64,000 nt of DNA from Gammaproteobacteria bacterium (GCA_016874135.1 VGVE01000002.1:1-64000), one strand, 5' to 3'. Counted from the stretch's first letter, positions 43,735 to 53,731 are shown. Numbers and translations: made by a program. Notes: generated by a model not told the origin, from the letters alone.

Positions 43735-44945
43735 ATGAATCCATCTGCCCGTTGGTTTGACCGGATCTGATATCTGCAGAGTTTCCTGCGCGGATTCATT
43801 CTGCTCTACCCAGTGGCTGCCATCTGGATATTGGCAGGTGGCCTGTCCCCGGCCGAGCTCAGCCTGCTGTTCATCGTCTGGTCCGGTTCGGCCATGGCCT
43901 TTGAAGTACCTTCGGGTGTACTCGCAGACCGATTTCCACGGCCTCACATCATGGCCGTCGCGTTCTCCCTCAAAGCACTCGGGTTCTCGATCTGGTGGGT
44001 GTTTCCGGAGTTTGCCGGATACGCCGCCGGGTTCGTCCTCTGGGCCCTCGCAGGTGCACTCCTCACCGGAGCCTGTGAGAGCTTCCTCTTCGGAAGCCTG
44101 CAGGCGCAGCACCGGACAGACGCTTTCGAAACCGTGTACGGTCGGGGCGATGCCAGCGAGCTCACCGGCATTCTGCTTGCGCTGGGGCTCGGGGGTTACC
44201 TTGCAGAAAACGGTCGTGACACCGTGTACTTCCTGTCCTTCTCCGTTCCACTGCTGACAGCGGTACTCTACTCAGCCTGATGCATGAACCCCGCAAATCC
44301 AGCGCCGTAATCAGCGTCCGCACACCTTTTATCGACACGCTTCGGCAAGGCGTCAATACGGCACTCGCATCTAGACTGATCCTGCTGATCATCGCGACCT
44401 TCGCTGCTCTCCACCTGGTTCCAGAGGCACTCGACGAATATTTCGCACCGCTCCTCAATGAATTGCCGAATCTGACCCTCTCGACCATCGGATTGGTGCT
44501 CGCAGCCTTCACCACAGCCATCATCGCGGGCAGCCTGCTCGCTGATCGTTTTGCGGCTGGTGGATTGAGAACGGTACTCGCCATCTACGCCTTGGCAGGA
44601 TGTGTGCTGCTCTTTCCGGCTTCTGCTCCCACCTAGCTGGCGATCATCTGCATCCTCACAATGAACTTCCTGCATGGGATGGGCACGGTGATCCTGCAGG
44701 GTGCCTTGCAGCGCTCGATTACTGGTGAGGCGCGATCGACTGTGACGTCCCTGGCCAGCTTCACCCAAAATCTGGCTGCACTGCCCTTCTATGGCCTCTT
44801 CAGTTGGTACGCAACCAGCCACGGATTCACTTCCGCCCTTACAATGACCAATGTATTTACTGTCATCGCGGCGCTCCTGCTGTGGACGCTATTAGTATTG
44901 ATGGTTACGGGCACTTCAGCGAGACATCAGGAGTCAGAGGAATGA
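43735..44945 (+). pseudogene. MFS transporter, decayed (two stops and a frameshift)
   Basis: Reading from ATG 43735: MNPSARWFDRI, then an in-frame TGA (43768-43770), then SFLRGFILLYPVAAIWILAGGLSPAELSLLFIVWS and MAFEVPSGVLADRFPRPHIM (MFS helix 1-2 and motif A). The frame shifts near 44262-44280 and continues as LMHEPRKSSA to a TAG at 44634-44636, then onward through MNFLHGMGTVILQGALQRSITGEARSTVTSLASF to 44945. All pieces belong to one MFS drug-transporter-like gene of about 400 codons. Three independent lesions argue for true decay rather than a single error. Its end overlaps the tesB start. Confidence 0.75.
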
Positions 44946-45823
44946 ACAAAACCGGAAACACCGTTCTCGACTACATCCTCGAGCTCATCAATCTCGAACG
45001 GATTGAAGAGAACCTTTTCCGCGGTCAGAACCACAATACTGAACACGTGTTCGGTGGCCAGGTGCTGGCGCAGGCCATCGTCGCCGTATTTCGAACCATC
45101 CAGCCGGATCAGCACCTGCACTCCATTCATTCCTACTTTCTCCGTGCCGGAGACTGGAAGGTGCCGATCCTCTATGAGGTGGATCGCATTCGGGACGGTC
45201 GCTCTTTCTCCACCCGCCGCGTGGTTGCCGTGCAGCACGGCAAGGCGATCTTTCATCTCTCTTCGAGCTGGCACAAACAGGAAGAAGGTCTGCTGCATTC
45301 GATACCCATGCCTAACGTATTGCCACCCCACTGTCTGCGCAGCGACAGGGAGTTGTATCAGGAGTTGGCCCAGGAACGACCTGATGTGCTGCGTTACGCG
45401 TTCCGCTTCGAGGCAATCGATTCACGGCAGGTCGAGAATCTGCTGATGGCGAACGAAGATCCGCATCCGCCTCTGAAACACACCTGGCTCAAGACTCGCG
45501 AGCCGTTGCCGCACAACGAAGAAGTCCATCTCGCCATGCTCGCCTACATGTCGGATCTCGACTTCATGAGCACATCGATGCTCCCCCATGGCGGCAAACG
45601 TCTGCGCGACCAGATCTATGGCGCGAGTCTCGACCACGCCATCTGGTTCCATCGTCCATTCCGGGCAGATGAATGGTTGTTGTTCGCGAAGACGTCGCCA
45701 AGTGCGCGGGGTGCACGCGGATTTGTGCGGGGACAGTTCTATACCGAGTCCGGTGACCTGGTAGCCACCGCTGCACAGGAGTGCCTCATCCGTCCGGTGA
45801 GTCCTGTTGCCACGGCTTGGTGA
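44942..45823 (+). CDS. tesB: acyl-CoA thioesterase II
   Basis: 293 aa double-hotdog enzyme. Landmarks: FRGQNHNTEHVFGGQVLAQAI, HSIHSYFLRAGD, VVAVQHGKAIFHLSSSWH, and in the second hotdog LAYMSDLDFMSTSMLPHG, ASLDHAIWFHRPF, RGFVRGQFYTESGDLVATAAQECLIR with the catalytic Asp-Thr-Gln triad positions. Hydrolyses acyl-CoA to free acid. GGAGTCAGAGGA lies just before ATG 44942, within the end of the MFS relic. Confidence 0.93.
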   Translation: MNKTGNTVLDYILELINLERIEENLFRGQNHNTEHVFGGQVLAQAIVAVFRTIQPDQHLHSIHSYFLRAGDWKVPILYEVDRIRDGRSFSTRRVVAVQHGKAIFHLSSSWHKQEEGLLHSIPMPNVLPPHCLRSDRELYQELAQERPDVLRYAFRFEAIDSRQVENLLMANEDPHPPLKHTWLKTREPLPHNEEVHLAMLAYMSDLDFMSTSMLPHGGKRLRDQIYGASLDHAIWFHRPFRADEWLLFAKTSPSARGARGFVRGQFYTESGDLVATAAQECLIRPVSPVATAW

Positions 45824-45832
45824 TCGGCAGTG

Positions 45833-45862
45833 TCGACGACTCCGCGCAGCCGAAGTCGTCGA
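45833..45862. terminator. 9-bp hairpin between convergent tesB and peroxiredoxin genes
   Basis: TCGACGACT (45833-45841) pairs perfectly with AGTCGTCGA (45854-45862) around a 12-nt loop. It lies between two convergent genes, where a bidirectional terminator is expected, but no T tract follows on either side. Confidence 0.4.
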
Positions 45863-45929
45863 TCAGGTGATGACGCAATGAAAGGCCAGCGCTCGAATCG
45901 CTGACAGCCCTGCAGCAGATCGAATTCGT

Positions 45930-46409
45930 TCAGAGCGTCTTGAGAATCTCTTCCGCTTTGCTGACGTCAAGCTTACCAGGGGCTTCCACAGCGAGCTTTT
46001 TGACCACGCCGTTCACCACCACCATCGCATAACGCTGGCTGCGCTTGCCAAGACCAAACCCGGAGCCGTCCATTTCCAGACCGACAGCCTGAGTAAAGGC
46101 GCCATTGCCATCACCCACCATCAGGAGATTCTCGGCATTCTTGTCCTTGCCCCACGCATCCATCACGAACGCATCGTTGACGGACAGACAAACGATACTG
46201 TCGACACCCTTGGCCTTGATGTTGTCGGCCTGCACCACATAACCCGGCAGGTGCGCCATCGAGCAGGTCGGCGTGAATGCGCCAGGCACCGCGAACAAAA
46301 CCACCTTCTTGTTGTCGAAGAGTTCTGCAGTGGTCACGGCGGCGGGCTTGCCATCCTTCATCATGTGCAGAGTTGCAGCGGGAATCTTGTCGCCTTCTTT
46401 GATCGCCAT
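45930..46409 (-). CDS. peroxiredoxin of the Prx5 type
   Basis: 159 aa. Active-site PGAFTPTCS with peroxidatic Cys49, preceded by KKVVLFAVPGAF, and the C-terminal GLGKRSQRYAMVVVNGVVKKLAVE typical of Prx5/hybrid peroxiredoxins without glutaredoxin. Reduces peroxides using thiols. Cytoplasmic, single gene, strong match along the full length. Confidence 0.93.
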   Translation of the reverse strand: MAIKEGDKIPAATLHMMKDGKPAAVTTAELFDNKKVVLFAVPGAFTPTCSMAHLPGYVVQADNIKAKGVDSIVCLSVNDAFVMDAWGKDKNAENLLMVGDGNGAFTQAVGLEMDGSGFGLGKRSQRYAMVVVNGVVKKLAVEAPGKLDVSKAEEILKTL

Positions 46410-46675
46410 GGTTGTTGTCCTTCTGTTACCGGGAACCGGTGTTGGGTGACCAGCCCGGCATTGTCTGGATTCCGCCTGACCCGGTCAATCAAAGGCGAAT
46501 TGTGAAGCGGCGCACAGAAGAAGTTCTCCTTGATTCTGAGGTACTTGCGACCTGCCGCTCAGGTTGCGCCGGAAGGGGACGAGAAACGATACTTCCATCC
46601 GGCAGGACGCCCCCTACAGGGTTAAAACTTCAGAGCGGCTACACCTATTAAATGGACGGGCTGGGATCAACCTTC

Positions 46676-48262
46676 ATGGCGATGAGTTCGCGGGGACTGA
46701 CGCTTGCCTTGAGCTTGCTCTTCGGCGCATGCGGCGAAGACACACCCCAAGGACGCCTCGCGCCCCAGATTTCGCCGATGATGCTCGTCCAGTCCGGCGC
46801 CGCCGAGCCTCCGGATCCGGAATTTGCCGCCATCGAACTGCCGCGCCGTACCGAACCGATTCCGGAAATCCCGGATGCAGTCGACCAGGAGGAAGCTGAA
46901 GCCGGTCTCGGCCCACTCGAGATCACTTCATCAAGTCTCTTGGCCGCTGTACTCTCGCGGGATGAATTTGATTCGCGTGTCCTGAGTGAAGGTCTGGACG
47001 TCGCCACGGATGAAACCCGTCAGATCTCAACTGATTCAAAACCTACTTTGCCGGTTACCTTGCCTGAACCCCGAGAAGATCTGCCGGAGTTTGTCATCGG
47101 TGAATTTCTCGGTGAACCTTTCGTGCGCGGGACGCTGTCGCAACGCATGTGGCAGGCCGGCACGGATTTTCACGGCACGGAAATTCCGACGCCGGTACTG
47201 GTCGCCACCGGTACCGAAGACGGGCCAACCCTGTGTCTCACCGCCGCCATACACGGCGATGAACTCAACGGCATCAAGGCCGTACATCGCATTATGTACG
47301 ACACGGATCCGGCCAAGCTAAAAGGCAAGATCATCGGTGTGCCTATCGTCAACCTGCAGGGATTCCAGCGGCAATCGCGTTACCTTCCAGACCGCCGCGA
47401 TTTGAACCGGTTTTTCCCTGGCAATCAGCGTGGCAGTGCCGCCGCGCGAATGGCGTTTGGATTTTTTCGTGAAGTCATCCTGCACTGTGATGCGCTGGTG
47501 GACTTACACACCGGTTCTTTTCACCGCACCAACCTGCCGCAGATCCGTGGCAATCTGAAAGACGAAGCGGTGCTCAAGCTGACCCGCTACTTCGGCTCCA
47601 TCGTGGTCATGCATGGCACCGGTGCCCGAGGCACACTGCGCCACGCCGCCACCTCAGCAGGCATTCCAGCAGTCACGCTCGAAGCGGGAGAACCACTACG
47701 TGTGGACGATGATGCGGTTGAAGAATCGGTGCGTGCCATCAATTCGCTGATCCATGCCCTTGGCATGATGCGCAAGCGAACCCGTTCCGGTACGCCAGAT
47801 CCCGTTTACTACACCAGTACCTGGCTGCGCGCAGACAGCGGCGGCATCCTCTCGAGCGTCGTGCGGCTTGGCCGCAAGGTTGAACAGAACGAGTTGCTTG
47901 GCACGGTAACCGACCCCATCACCAACAAGGTCGGCGAAGTCCGGGCGAAACGAGAAGGTCGCATCCTCGGCATGGCCGTGAATCAGTTTGTCATTCCCGG
48001 ATTTGCCGTCTACCACCTCGGCATCCCCGCACCGCGGGAAGATCTGCAGGTGCTGACGGCCGGTGAAGATATCCCCGATGAGGATACAGAACAGGAGCGA
48101 GCCCGCCGGCTCGACAGCATGACAACGCCGGATGAAGTCCGTGACGCACCCATGTTGCCAGTTTCGGTACCGGACGCTGAAGGGATCGAATGGGATGCTG
48201 AAGGCCGTGAACCGGTACTCTCGATCGAAGACCGCATGGACGAAACCGAGAGCAACGAATAA
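46676..48262 (+). CDS. AstE/aspartoacylase-family metallo-deacylase, probably exported
   Basis: 528 aa from ATG 46676 (ATG 46652 also possible). The N-terminus (SSRGLTLALSLLFGAC) looks like a lipoprotein signal though the -3 Phe is unusual. A long acidic Pro-rich region precedes the zinc-hydrolase domain: H195-x2-E198 in IHGDELNG, DRRDLNRFFPG, and H278 in VDLHTGSFHR. Then a beta-domain and an acidic C-tail. Relatives remove acyl groups from amino acids; the extended version with a tail is common in gammaproteobacteria with unknown substrate. Confidence 0.8.
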   Translation: MAMSSRGLTLALSLLFGACGEDTPQGRLAPQISPMMLVQSGAAEPPDPEFAAIELPRRTEPIPEIPDAVDQEEAEAGLGPLEITSSSLLAAVLSRDEFDSRVLSEGLDVATDETRQISTDSKPTLPVTLPEPREDLPEFVIGEFLGEPFVRGTLSQRMWQAGTDFHGTEIPTPVLVATGTEDGPTLCLTAAIHGDELNGIKAVHRIMYDTDPAKLKGKIIGVPIVNLQGFQRQSRYLPDRRDLNRFFPGNQRGSAAARMAFGFFREVILHCDALVDLHTGSFHRTNLPQIRGNLKDEAVLKLTRYFGSIVVMHGTGARGTLRHAATSAGIPAVTLEAGEPLRVDDDAVEESVRAINSLIHALGMMRKRTRSGTPDPVYYTSTWLRADSGGILSSVVRLGRKVEQNELLGTVTDPITNKVGEVRAKREGRILGMAVNQFVIPGFAVYHLGIPAPREDLQVLTAGEDIPDEDTEQERARRLDSMTTPDEVRDAPMLPVSVPDAEGIEWDAEGREPVLSIEDRMDETESNE

Positions 48263-48296
48263 CGCCACACCGCGCCGTCGAACCCGGACGATGAGG

Positions 48297-48959
48297 TTAT
48301 CGCCAGGCAAACTCCGGCTGTTCGAAGTGCGCGACCCGTGTCAGCCGGTCCAGCAGGCAAACTTCACGGAACTGGTAGATGAGCGCAGCTGTCGGTGCGG
48401 CAATATGATCCTCACCCACGGGCATTCGCAGTACGGGATGCTCCGAATGGGGTGATGCCTCAAGCATCGGTGCATCACCACGGACGAACTCTGTCAGTGG
48501 AATCCGATGCACGGAAGCCACTTCATCGGGGTTGGGCGCGAGCGAACGTGTCTCCCCGGCCCACACGACAACGGGTGTGATCACGAAGCCCGAGCGAGTA
48601 ACAAAGTCATCGAGCTGACCTAGTACGCTGTTTGTCGGGAGCGAAAGCCCGACTTCCTCATTCAATTCCCTCAGCGCACATTCGATGACCGTTTCACCTG
48701 CATCGAGGCGTCCGCCCGGAAAGGCCCACTGGCCCGGATGATTGCGCAGGGATTGACTGCGGCGCGTGAGCAACAATGCGGCTGCGTTGCTCCATACAGG
48801 GGAATTCGGTAGTCCAGGCAGGTCCGCACCATGCCCGGTATCAACGACCGTGATGGCGACAGCGGCCTGTCGACCCGAGGCAAGCCCGCTCGATTCATGC
48901 AGCGGGAAATCCCGCAGTCGCATATGTATTGCCTGACGAAGCTGATCATCACGTACCAT
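48297..48959 (-). CDS. Nudix hydrolase, CoA pyrophosphatase (NudL) type
   Basis: 220 aa from ATG 48959. Nudix box GGRLDAGETVIECALRELNEEVGL (G-x5-E-x7-R-E-U-x2-E-E-x-G-U) preceded by LLLTRRSQSLRNHPGQWAFPGG, which is the LLT-R-x-HxGQ-xxPGG element (UPF0035) of CoA diphosphatases. Cleaves CoA-type dinucleotides. Convergent with the AstE-like gene. Confidence 0.9.
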   Translation of the reverse strand: MVRDDQLRQAIHMRLRDFPLHESSGLASGRQAAVAITVVDTGHGADLPGLPNSPVWSNAAALLLTRRSQSLRNHPGQWAFPGGRLDAGETVIECALRELNEEVGLSLPTNSVLGQLDDFVTRSGFVITPVVVWAGETRSLAPNPDEVASVHRIPLTEFVRGDAPMLEASPHSEHPVLRMPVGEDHIAAPTAALIYQFREVCLLDRLTRVAHFEQPEFAWR

Positions 48960-49189
48960 GCTCGCAGCTTGCCAAACGAACGGCGGTGCCACAACGCAAC
49001 TCTCCAGCGATGACTCTCCAGCGATAACGATCCAGGGACAACGCTACGGGGACGGAGTCAGCATGACGGTGTGTCCGCTACCTCACTTTACGAGTTGGTT
49101 CCCGGACAGTAACTTTCTCTGGCTTTCGAAACGGCTGCATGACCACGCGGCTCACCAAGCGCACACACTCTCAGAGGAAACCGCCCAAC

Positions 49190-50080
49190 ATGTTTAAGTC
49201 CCCCGATTTCTGGCCACCGGCTCCGGAGCTGCGGCGCCGGGAAATTTCTCTGCACTTTCGCGGCAAGGACTATCAGGGTTACCTCATCGCCCCGCCCGCA
49301 TCTGCCGGGTCGCGACCGCTGGTCCTTGAGATCCACAACTATGCGGGTCTCAAATTCTTCGACGTACACCAGGCGGAATACCTCGCCCGCCTTGGCTACG
49401 TCGGACTCGCGATTGACGTCTACGGGGACATGGTGAAACCGGAGGAACGCCTCTGGTCCGACGATCAGGCGAAGCTGCGCACACACCTCAACCGCACCTT
49501 CACCGCCATGGTCACGCTGGATCATGACCATGAGTTTTTCCGCGCCATTCTGCACGCATGGCTGGAAACGGGACTCAATCAACCCGAGGTAGACCGAACC
49601 GTCTCTGCCGCCGCAATGGGCTACTGCTTCGGTGGAGTAGCGGTGCTCGAAGCGGTCCGTGGCGGCCTGGATCTTTCAGCAGTGGTGTCATTTCATGGTC
49701 TTCTACAGACCGGAGAAGACGGCAGCCCGGCGAGTGTCGGGGTGATGCGCCCACCACTCAAACCCTGCGCCAACATCTACAACACCCGCACCATCGTGCA
49801 GATCGAAAACGGTTCGGATGATCATCTCGTGCAAGTGGACAACCGCGAGCGGTTCCGCAAGGAAATGGATGACGCCGGCGTGCCCTGGGTTTTCCATAAC
49901 TACGCAAAAACACCCCATGGCTTCGCGCTGCCGGCGACTCTCGGCCCGCCGGGACACCTGCACGAAGCTTCGGATCGACGATCAACGATTGCGATGCTGA
50001 ATCTCCTGCGTGAGGTTTTCCCTGATGTGCAACAGAACAGCGTTGTGCGTAACGCAGCGGGTACCCTGATTCCGTTGTGA
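49190..50080 (+). CDS. dienelactone hydrolase family protein
   Basis: 296 aa from ATG 49190 with AGAGGAA nine bases upstream. The dienelactone-hydrolase fold is shown by YQGYLIAPPASAGSRPLVLEIHNYAGL, VGLAIDVYGDM, the nucleophile elbow MGYCFGG (Cys146), VVSFHGLLQT and the late HGFALP with the catalytic His. Cys-type nucleophile is usual for the family. Substrate unknown. Confidence 0.9.
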   Translation: MFKSPDFWPPAPELRRREISLHFRGKDYQGYLIAPPASAGSRPLVLEIHNYAGLKFFDVHQAEYLARLGYVGLAIDVYGDMVKPEERLWSDDQAKLRTHLNRTFTAMVTLDHDHEFFRAILHAWLETGLNQPEVDRTVSAAAMGYCFGGVAVLEAVRGGLDLSAVVSFHGLLQTGEDGSPASVGVMRPPLKPCANIYNTRTIVQIENGSDDHLVQVDNRERFRKEMDDAGVPWVFHNYAKTPHGFALPATLGPPGHLHEASDRRSTIAMLNLLREVFPDVQQNSVVRNAAGTLIPL

Positions 50081-50108
50081 TCACGGGCCGGATCAAAAGC
50101 GCTCTTTG

Positions 50109-50949
50109 ATGTTCGCCCTTGCCGCTGTGGTCCTCTGGTCCACAGTGGCAACGGCATTCAAGATCGCCCTCGCCGCTTTCGAACCCGCGCAGCTCCTGCT
50201 CCTCGCAACGGTCACCTCGACGCTGTGTTTCGCCCTGATCAGCTTCCTCAAAGGCAGTTGGCGACTGCACCGATCCCTTTGGCTACGGGCAATGCTTCTC
50301 GGGCTCCTCAACCCCCCTGCTCTACTACCTGGTGTTGTTCGGCGCCTACGATCGTCTGCCAGCGCAGATCGCCCAACCGCTCAACTACACCTGGGTGCTG
50401 ATGCTGGCGATCCTGTCCGTGCCCTTTCTCAATCAGCGCCTCGATGCGCGTGCAGTGACAGGATTGTTGGTGAGTTACACGGGGGTGGTGCTGATCCTGC
50501 TGCAGGGCGACTTCTCAAAACTACCGCCATTTGACGGTGTAGGAGTATTGCTCGCGCTCGCCAGCACGATCATTTGGGCGGGGTACTGGATCCTGAATCG
50601 TCGATCAACAGGCGAAGCGGTGCCGATGCTGATGTGGAGTTTCGCATTCGCATCCTTGCTCCTCCTCCCCATAAATGCGCTGTCAGGGTCCTCGCCAACG
50701 TCCGTCGGGATGTTGTCCTTGACCGCCGGCGTGTGGATCGGAACGGTGGAAATGGGTGTCCCTTTCCTGCTGTGGCGGCAGGCCCTAGCGCTTTCCACCA
50801 ACACCGCGCGTACGGGTCAGCTGGTTTTTCTCTCGCCGTTCATCTCGATGATCTTCATTGCCACCGTACTGGGTGAAACGGTGACGATGTGGTCCGTGGG
50901 CGGTCTTGTAATCATCGTGACTGGAATACTGGTTTCTGGTCGCGGCTGA
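50109..50949 (+). pseudogene. EamA/DMT-family transporter with a +1 shift at a C6 run
   Basis: The first part (50109 to about 50310; MFALAAVVLWSTVATAFKIALAAFEPAQLLLL) and the second (about 50310-50949; FGAYDRLPAQIAQPLNYTWVLMLAILSVPFL ... GETVTMWSVGGLVIIVTGILV) are in different frames. They join at AACCCCCCTG (about 50309-50318): with five C instead of six the frame would be continuous (LLNPLLYYLVLFGAY). Ten helices result, the normal EamA topology. Homopolymer slippage, sequence error or a phase-variable switch are all possible; no other lesion is visible. Confidence 0.75.
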
Positions 50950-50952
50950 AGC

Positions 50953-51741
50953 TCAGGTGCCAGTAAAAACGGGTTTGCGTTTGGCGAGAAACGCCTGAAT
51001 ACCCTCTTTGCCATCGTTGGTGCGGGCAAGGTCTGCGATAGCTCGGGCTTCGAGTTCCATCTGGGATTCAAGGGTCTGCTCAAACGTGCCGTTCAGCAGC
51101 GTTTTCAGCGCGCCGTACGAACGGGTGGGGCCGTTGGCCAGCTCCTTGGCGAGTTTCATCGCCTCCGGAAGTACTTCAGCATCCGGCACAACGCGGTTGA
51201 CGATGCCCCACTCCTGCGCTTCCGCAGATTTGAGCAACCGATTCGTCAGCATGAGTTCACGTGTACGACGATCACCGATCTTGCGTGGCATGTAGAACGT
51301 TGAACTGCCATCCGGTGAAAGTCCGGCACGGGTGTAGGCCATGGTAAAGACCGCGGATTCGGCGCAGATGGCAAGATCGCAGGCCATCACCAGGCTGAAG
51401 CCTGCACCAGCGGCGGTTCCGTTAACGGCAGCGATCACAGGCGCATTACCACGCGCCAGTCGCGACAGTCCTACATGCAGATCACCGGCCATCTCAAGGA
51501 GGAGCCGGCGCGCGTCATCACCCGCCGCCGCGAACGCACTCAGGTCGCCCCCTGCGCAAAACATCTTGCCGGCGCCGGTGATGACAATCGCGCGTACCGA
51601 GGGGTCCGATTCAAGCCGCGTGGCGACAAGTGAAATCTCCCGGGCGCAGAGCGGACTCATCGCATTCGCGGCATCCGGTCTATTGATGGTGATGGTCGCG
51701 ACACCCCCTGAGGTATCGAGCTTCAGCGTCTGCAATTCCAT
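50953..51741 (-). CDS. enoyl-CoA hydratase/isomerase family protein
   Basis: 262 aa crotonase: VATITINRPDAANAMS, oxyanion loop GAGKMFCAGGDLSAF and AAVNGTAAGAGFSLVMACDLAI, then YTRAGLSPDGSSTFYMPRKIG. The Asp in LSPDGSST is the isomerase-type acid (PaaG-like group), in place of the hydratase Glu pair. Probably cotranscribed with the TetR gene located 13 bp upstream on the same strand. Confidence 0.9.
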   Translation of the reverse strand: MELQTLKLDTSGGVATITINRPDAANAMSPLCAREISLVATRLESDPSVRAIVITGAGKMFCAGGDLSAFAAAGDDARRLLLEMAGDLHVGLSRLARGNAPVIAAVNGTAAGAGFSLVMACDLAICAESAVFTMAYTRAGLSPDGSSTFYMPRKIGDRRTRELMLTNRLLKSAEAQEWGIVNRVVPDAEVLPEAMKLAKELANGPTRSYGALKTLLNGTFEQTLESQMELEARAIADLARTNDGKEGIQAFLAKRKPVFTGT

Positions 51742-51754
51742 GGAACGGTCCGAT

Positions 51755-52369
51755 TCAGTATTGATGACCTTTTACCGCATTCCACGCTGTATCGGCAAAC
51801 AGCGTTTCAACCTTCTTGGGAGACGGCGCTTCCCCGGCGAGCCAACGCCGCACATAGGACTCAATGGGGCCGCTGATCAGCGGCACATAGGCATGCAAAG
51901 GGAGCTGGGCGATTTCACCGTTGCGGGCGAACGGTGCGAAAAAATTGAATACCGCTTCGATGTACTCGCGGTGCAGTGCCTGTTTGCGTTCATTGCCTGC
52001 CGGTGAAAAGTCGATGTCACGGGCATTGAGATAACGCATCGATTTCGGCATCCGCACGCTGAACGCCACATAGGCCAGCACGACACTCCGTACCGCAGCT
52101 TCGCCACTCTTGGCGCGGCGCATGTTCTTGAGCATCGTCTGATTGAATTCTTCGATGAGCAGAAGCCAGAGTGCTTCCGCCACCCCCTCCTTGCTGCCGA
52201 AGTGATGGTAGAGGCTGCCAACGCTGCAGCCGGCCGCTTTCTGGATGTCGCCGATGGTGGCGAGTTCAACGCCGGTTGCATCAAAACAGTCGAGCGCTGC
52301 GAGCAGGATGTCGCGCTTGCGCGAAACACGCGGGGAAACCGCAGAGTTGTCTGTGGGAGGGACAGCCAT
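51755..52369 (-). CDS. TetR-family transcriptional regulator
   Basis: 204 aa from ATG 52369 (GTG 52399 possible). The N-terminal HTH reads RDILLAALDCFDATGVELATIGDIQKAAGCSVGSLYHHFGSKEGVAEAL, followed by an all-helical ligand domain. Divergent from the acyl-CoA dehydrogenase pair and upstream of a crotonase, so it likely represses both units in response to an acyl-CoA; that is inference. Confidence 0.9.
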   Translation of the reverse strand: MAVPPTDNSAVSPRVSRKRDILLAALDCFDATGVELATIGDIQKAAGCSVGSLYHHFGSKEGVAEALWLLLIEEFNQTMLKNMRRAKSGEAAVRSVVLAYVAFSVRMPKSMRYLNARDIDFSPAGNERKQALHREYIEAVFNFFAPFARNGEIAQLPLHAYVPLISGPIESYVRRWLAGEAPSPKKVETLFADTAWNAVKGHQY

Positions 52370-52406
52370 GAATCCGATGATAGCCTCATCCGCCCTCACA
52401 AAGTTC

Positions 52407-52425
52407 AGAACATTATTCTAGAACT
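52407..52425. promoter_or_regulatory. inverted repeats in the TetR / acyl-CoA dehydrogenase intergenic region
   Basis: AGAA-CATTA-TTCT (52407-52419) and the palindrome TTCTAGAA (52416-52423) overlap in the 115-bp divergent gap. This is where a TetR-family repressor would be expected to bind. Confidence 0.4.
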
Positions 52426-52484
52426 TCGTTCGGTACTTCCCTTAAGCTTCGTTTCACGGACTACCAGAACCAGCAGAGGGTGCC

Positions 52485-53663
52485 ATGGATATTGATCTTT
52501 CCGCCGATGACCTCGCTTTCCAAGCTGATGTCGAGAACTTCCTCGACAGCAACGCCTACAAACCTGGCACCGACTACATGGCCTGGCGATCGGGCTGGTT
52601 CGCCAAGGCCGGCGAGAAGGGTGGCTGGGATGTGCCCAAGTGGCCCGTTGATTTTGGCGGCCCAGGCTGGACGCCAACACAGCACTTCATCTGGCAGAAA
52701 GCGACCGCCACCCGGCAGACGCCTCTCGATCTGCCATTCGGGCCGGTGATGCTGGCGCCGATGCTCATGCAGTACGGCACGAAGGAGCAGCAGGAGCGAT
52801 TCCTGCCGGATATCCGCGCGCGCCGGGTGAACTGGTGCCAGGGCTACTCCGAACCGGGCGCCGGGTCCGACCTTGCTAATCTCAAGACCAGCGCGGAACT
52901 GTCCGCCGATGGGACGCACTACACCGTCAACGGCACCAAGATCTGGACCACTGCCGCGCACATGGCCGACTGGATGTTCTGCCTCACCAGAACCTCCTCG
53001 TCAGGAAAGAAACAGGATGGCATCACCTTTCTGCTGTTCCCGATGAAACAACCCGGCGTCGAAGTAAAACCCATCATCACGCTCGGCGGCGCCCATACCG
53101 TGAACATGGTACACATCACCGATGTGAAAGTGCCCGTTGAAAACCGCATCGGCCAGGAAGGCAAAGGCTGGAGTGTGGCCAAGGGCCTGCTGCAGCATGA
53201 ACGCACCGGCATCGCTGGCATTTCCAACTCCATCGTTGCCCTGGAGAAACTCAAGGCACGGGCCGAAGGCGTCAAAAAAGGCACCGGTACCCTGCTCGAC
53301 GAACCAGGTCTTCGTACCAAGATTGCCGAACTCGAGATCGATCTGATGGCCGCCGAATACACCGAATTGCGGAGCCTCGCCGCTGCTGCGTCGGGCCAGG
53401 CACCGGGGCCTGCATCTTCGATCCTCAAACTCAAGGGCACCGATATCCAACAGCGAATTCAGAAACTCACCATGCAGGCCGGTGGCCTGTTCGCCGCCGC
53501 CTGGGGCGGCAAAAAGCATGGCCCGTCATTCGCTCGTGACGGCATGTCCGGCTACCTCGCGAGCCGCGCTTACACCATCTACGGTGGTGCGAGCGAAGTG
53601 CAGAAGGATGTCATCGCCAAAAATGTGCTTGGCATCGCCGGAAAAAAAGGCAAGTCGGACTGA
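52485..53663 (+). CDS. acyl-CoA dehydrogenase (pimeloyl-CoA dehydrogenase large-subunit-like)
   Basis: 392 aa FAD enzyme. Markers: WCQGYSEPGAGSDLA (substrate and FAD contact), GTKIWTTAAHMADWMFCL, and the C-terminal YTIYGGASEVQKDVIAKNVLG. This form, with a following smaller dehydrogenase, resembles the PimC/PimD or FadE-pair arrangement, where two different chains make a heterotetramer. Forms an operon with 53732-54856, after a 68-bp gap. Confidence 0.92.
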   Translation: MDIDLSADDLAFQADVENFLDSNAYKPGTDYMAWRSGWFAKAGEKGGWDVPKWPVDFGGPGWTPTQHFIWQKATATRQTPLDLPFGPVMLAPMLMQYGTKEQQERFLPDIRARRVNWCQGYSEPGAGSDLANLKTSAELSADGTHYTVNGTKIWTTAAHMADWMFCLTRTSSSGKKQDGITFLLFPMKQPGVEVKPIITLGGAHTVNMVHITDVKVPVENRIGQEGKGWSVAKGLLQHERTGIAGISNSIVALEKLKARAEGVKKGTGTLLDEPGLRTKIAELEIDLMAAEYTELRSLAAAASGQAPGPASSILKLKGTDIQQRIQKLTMQAGGLFAAAWGGKKHGPSFARDGMSGYLASRAYTIYGGASEVQKDVIAKNVLGIAGKKGKSD

Positions 53664-53731
53664 TCCGGTAACCCGCAGCACACATCAGCCGTTAGCACCT
53701 ATCCCACATCAGGCACAGGTAGACCCACACC

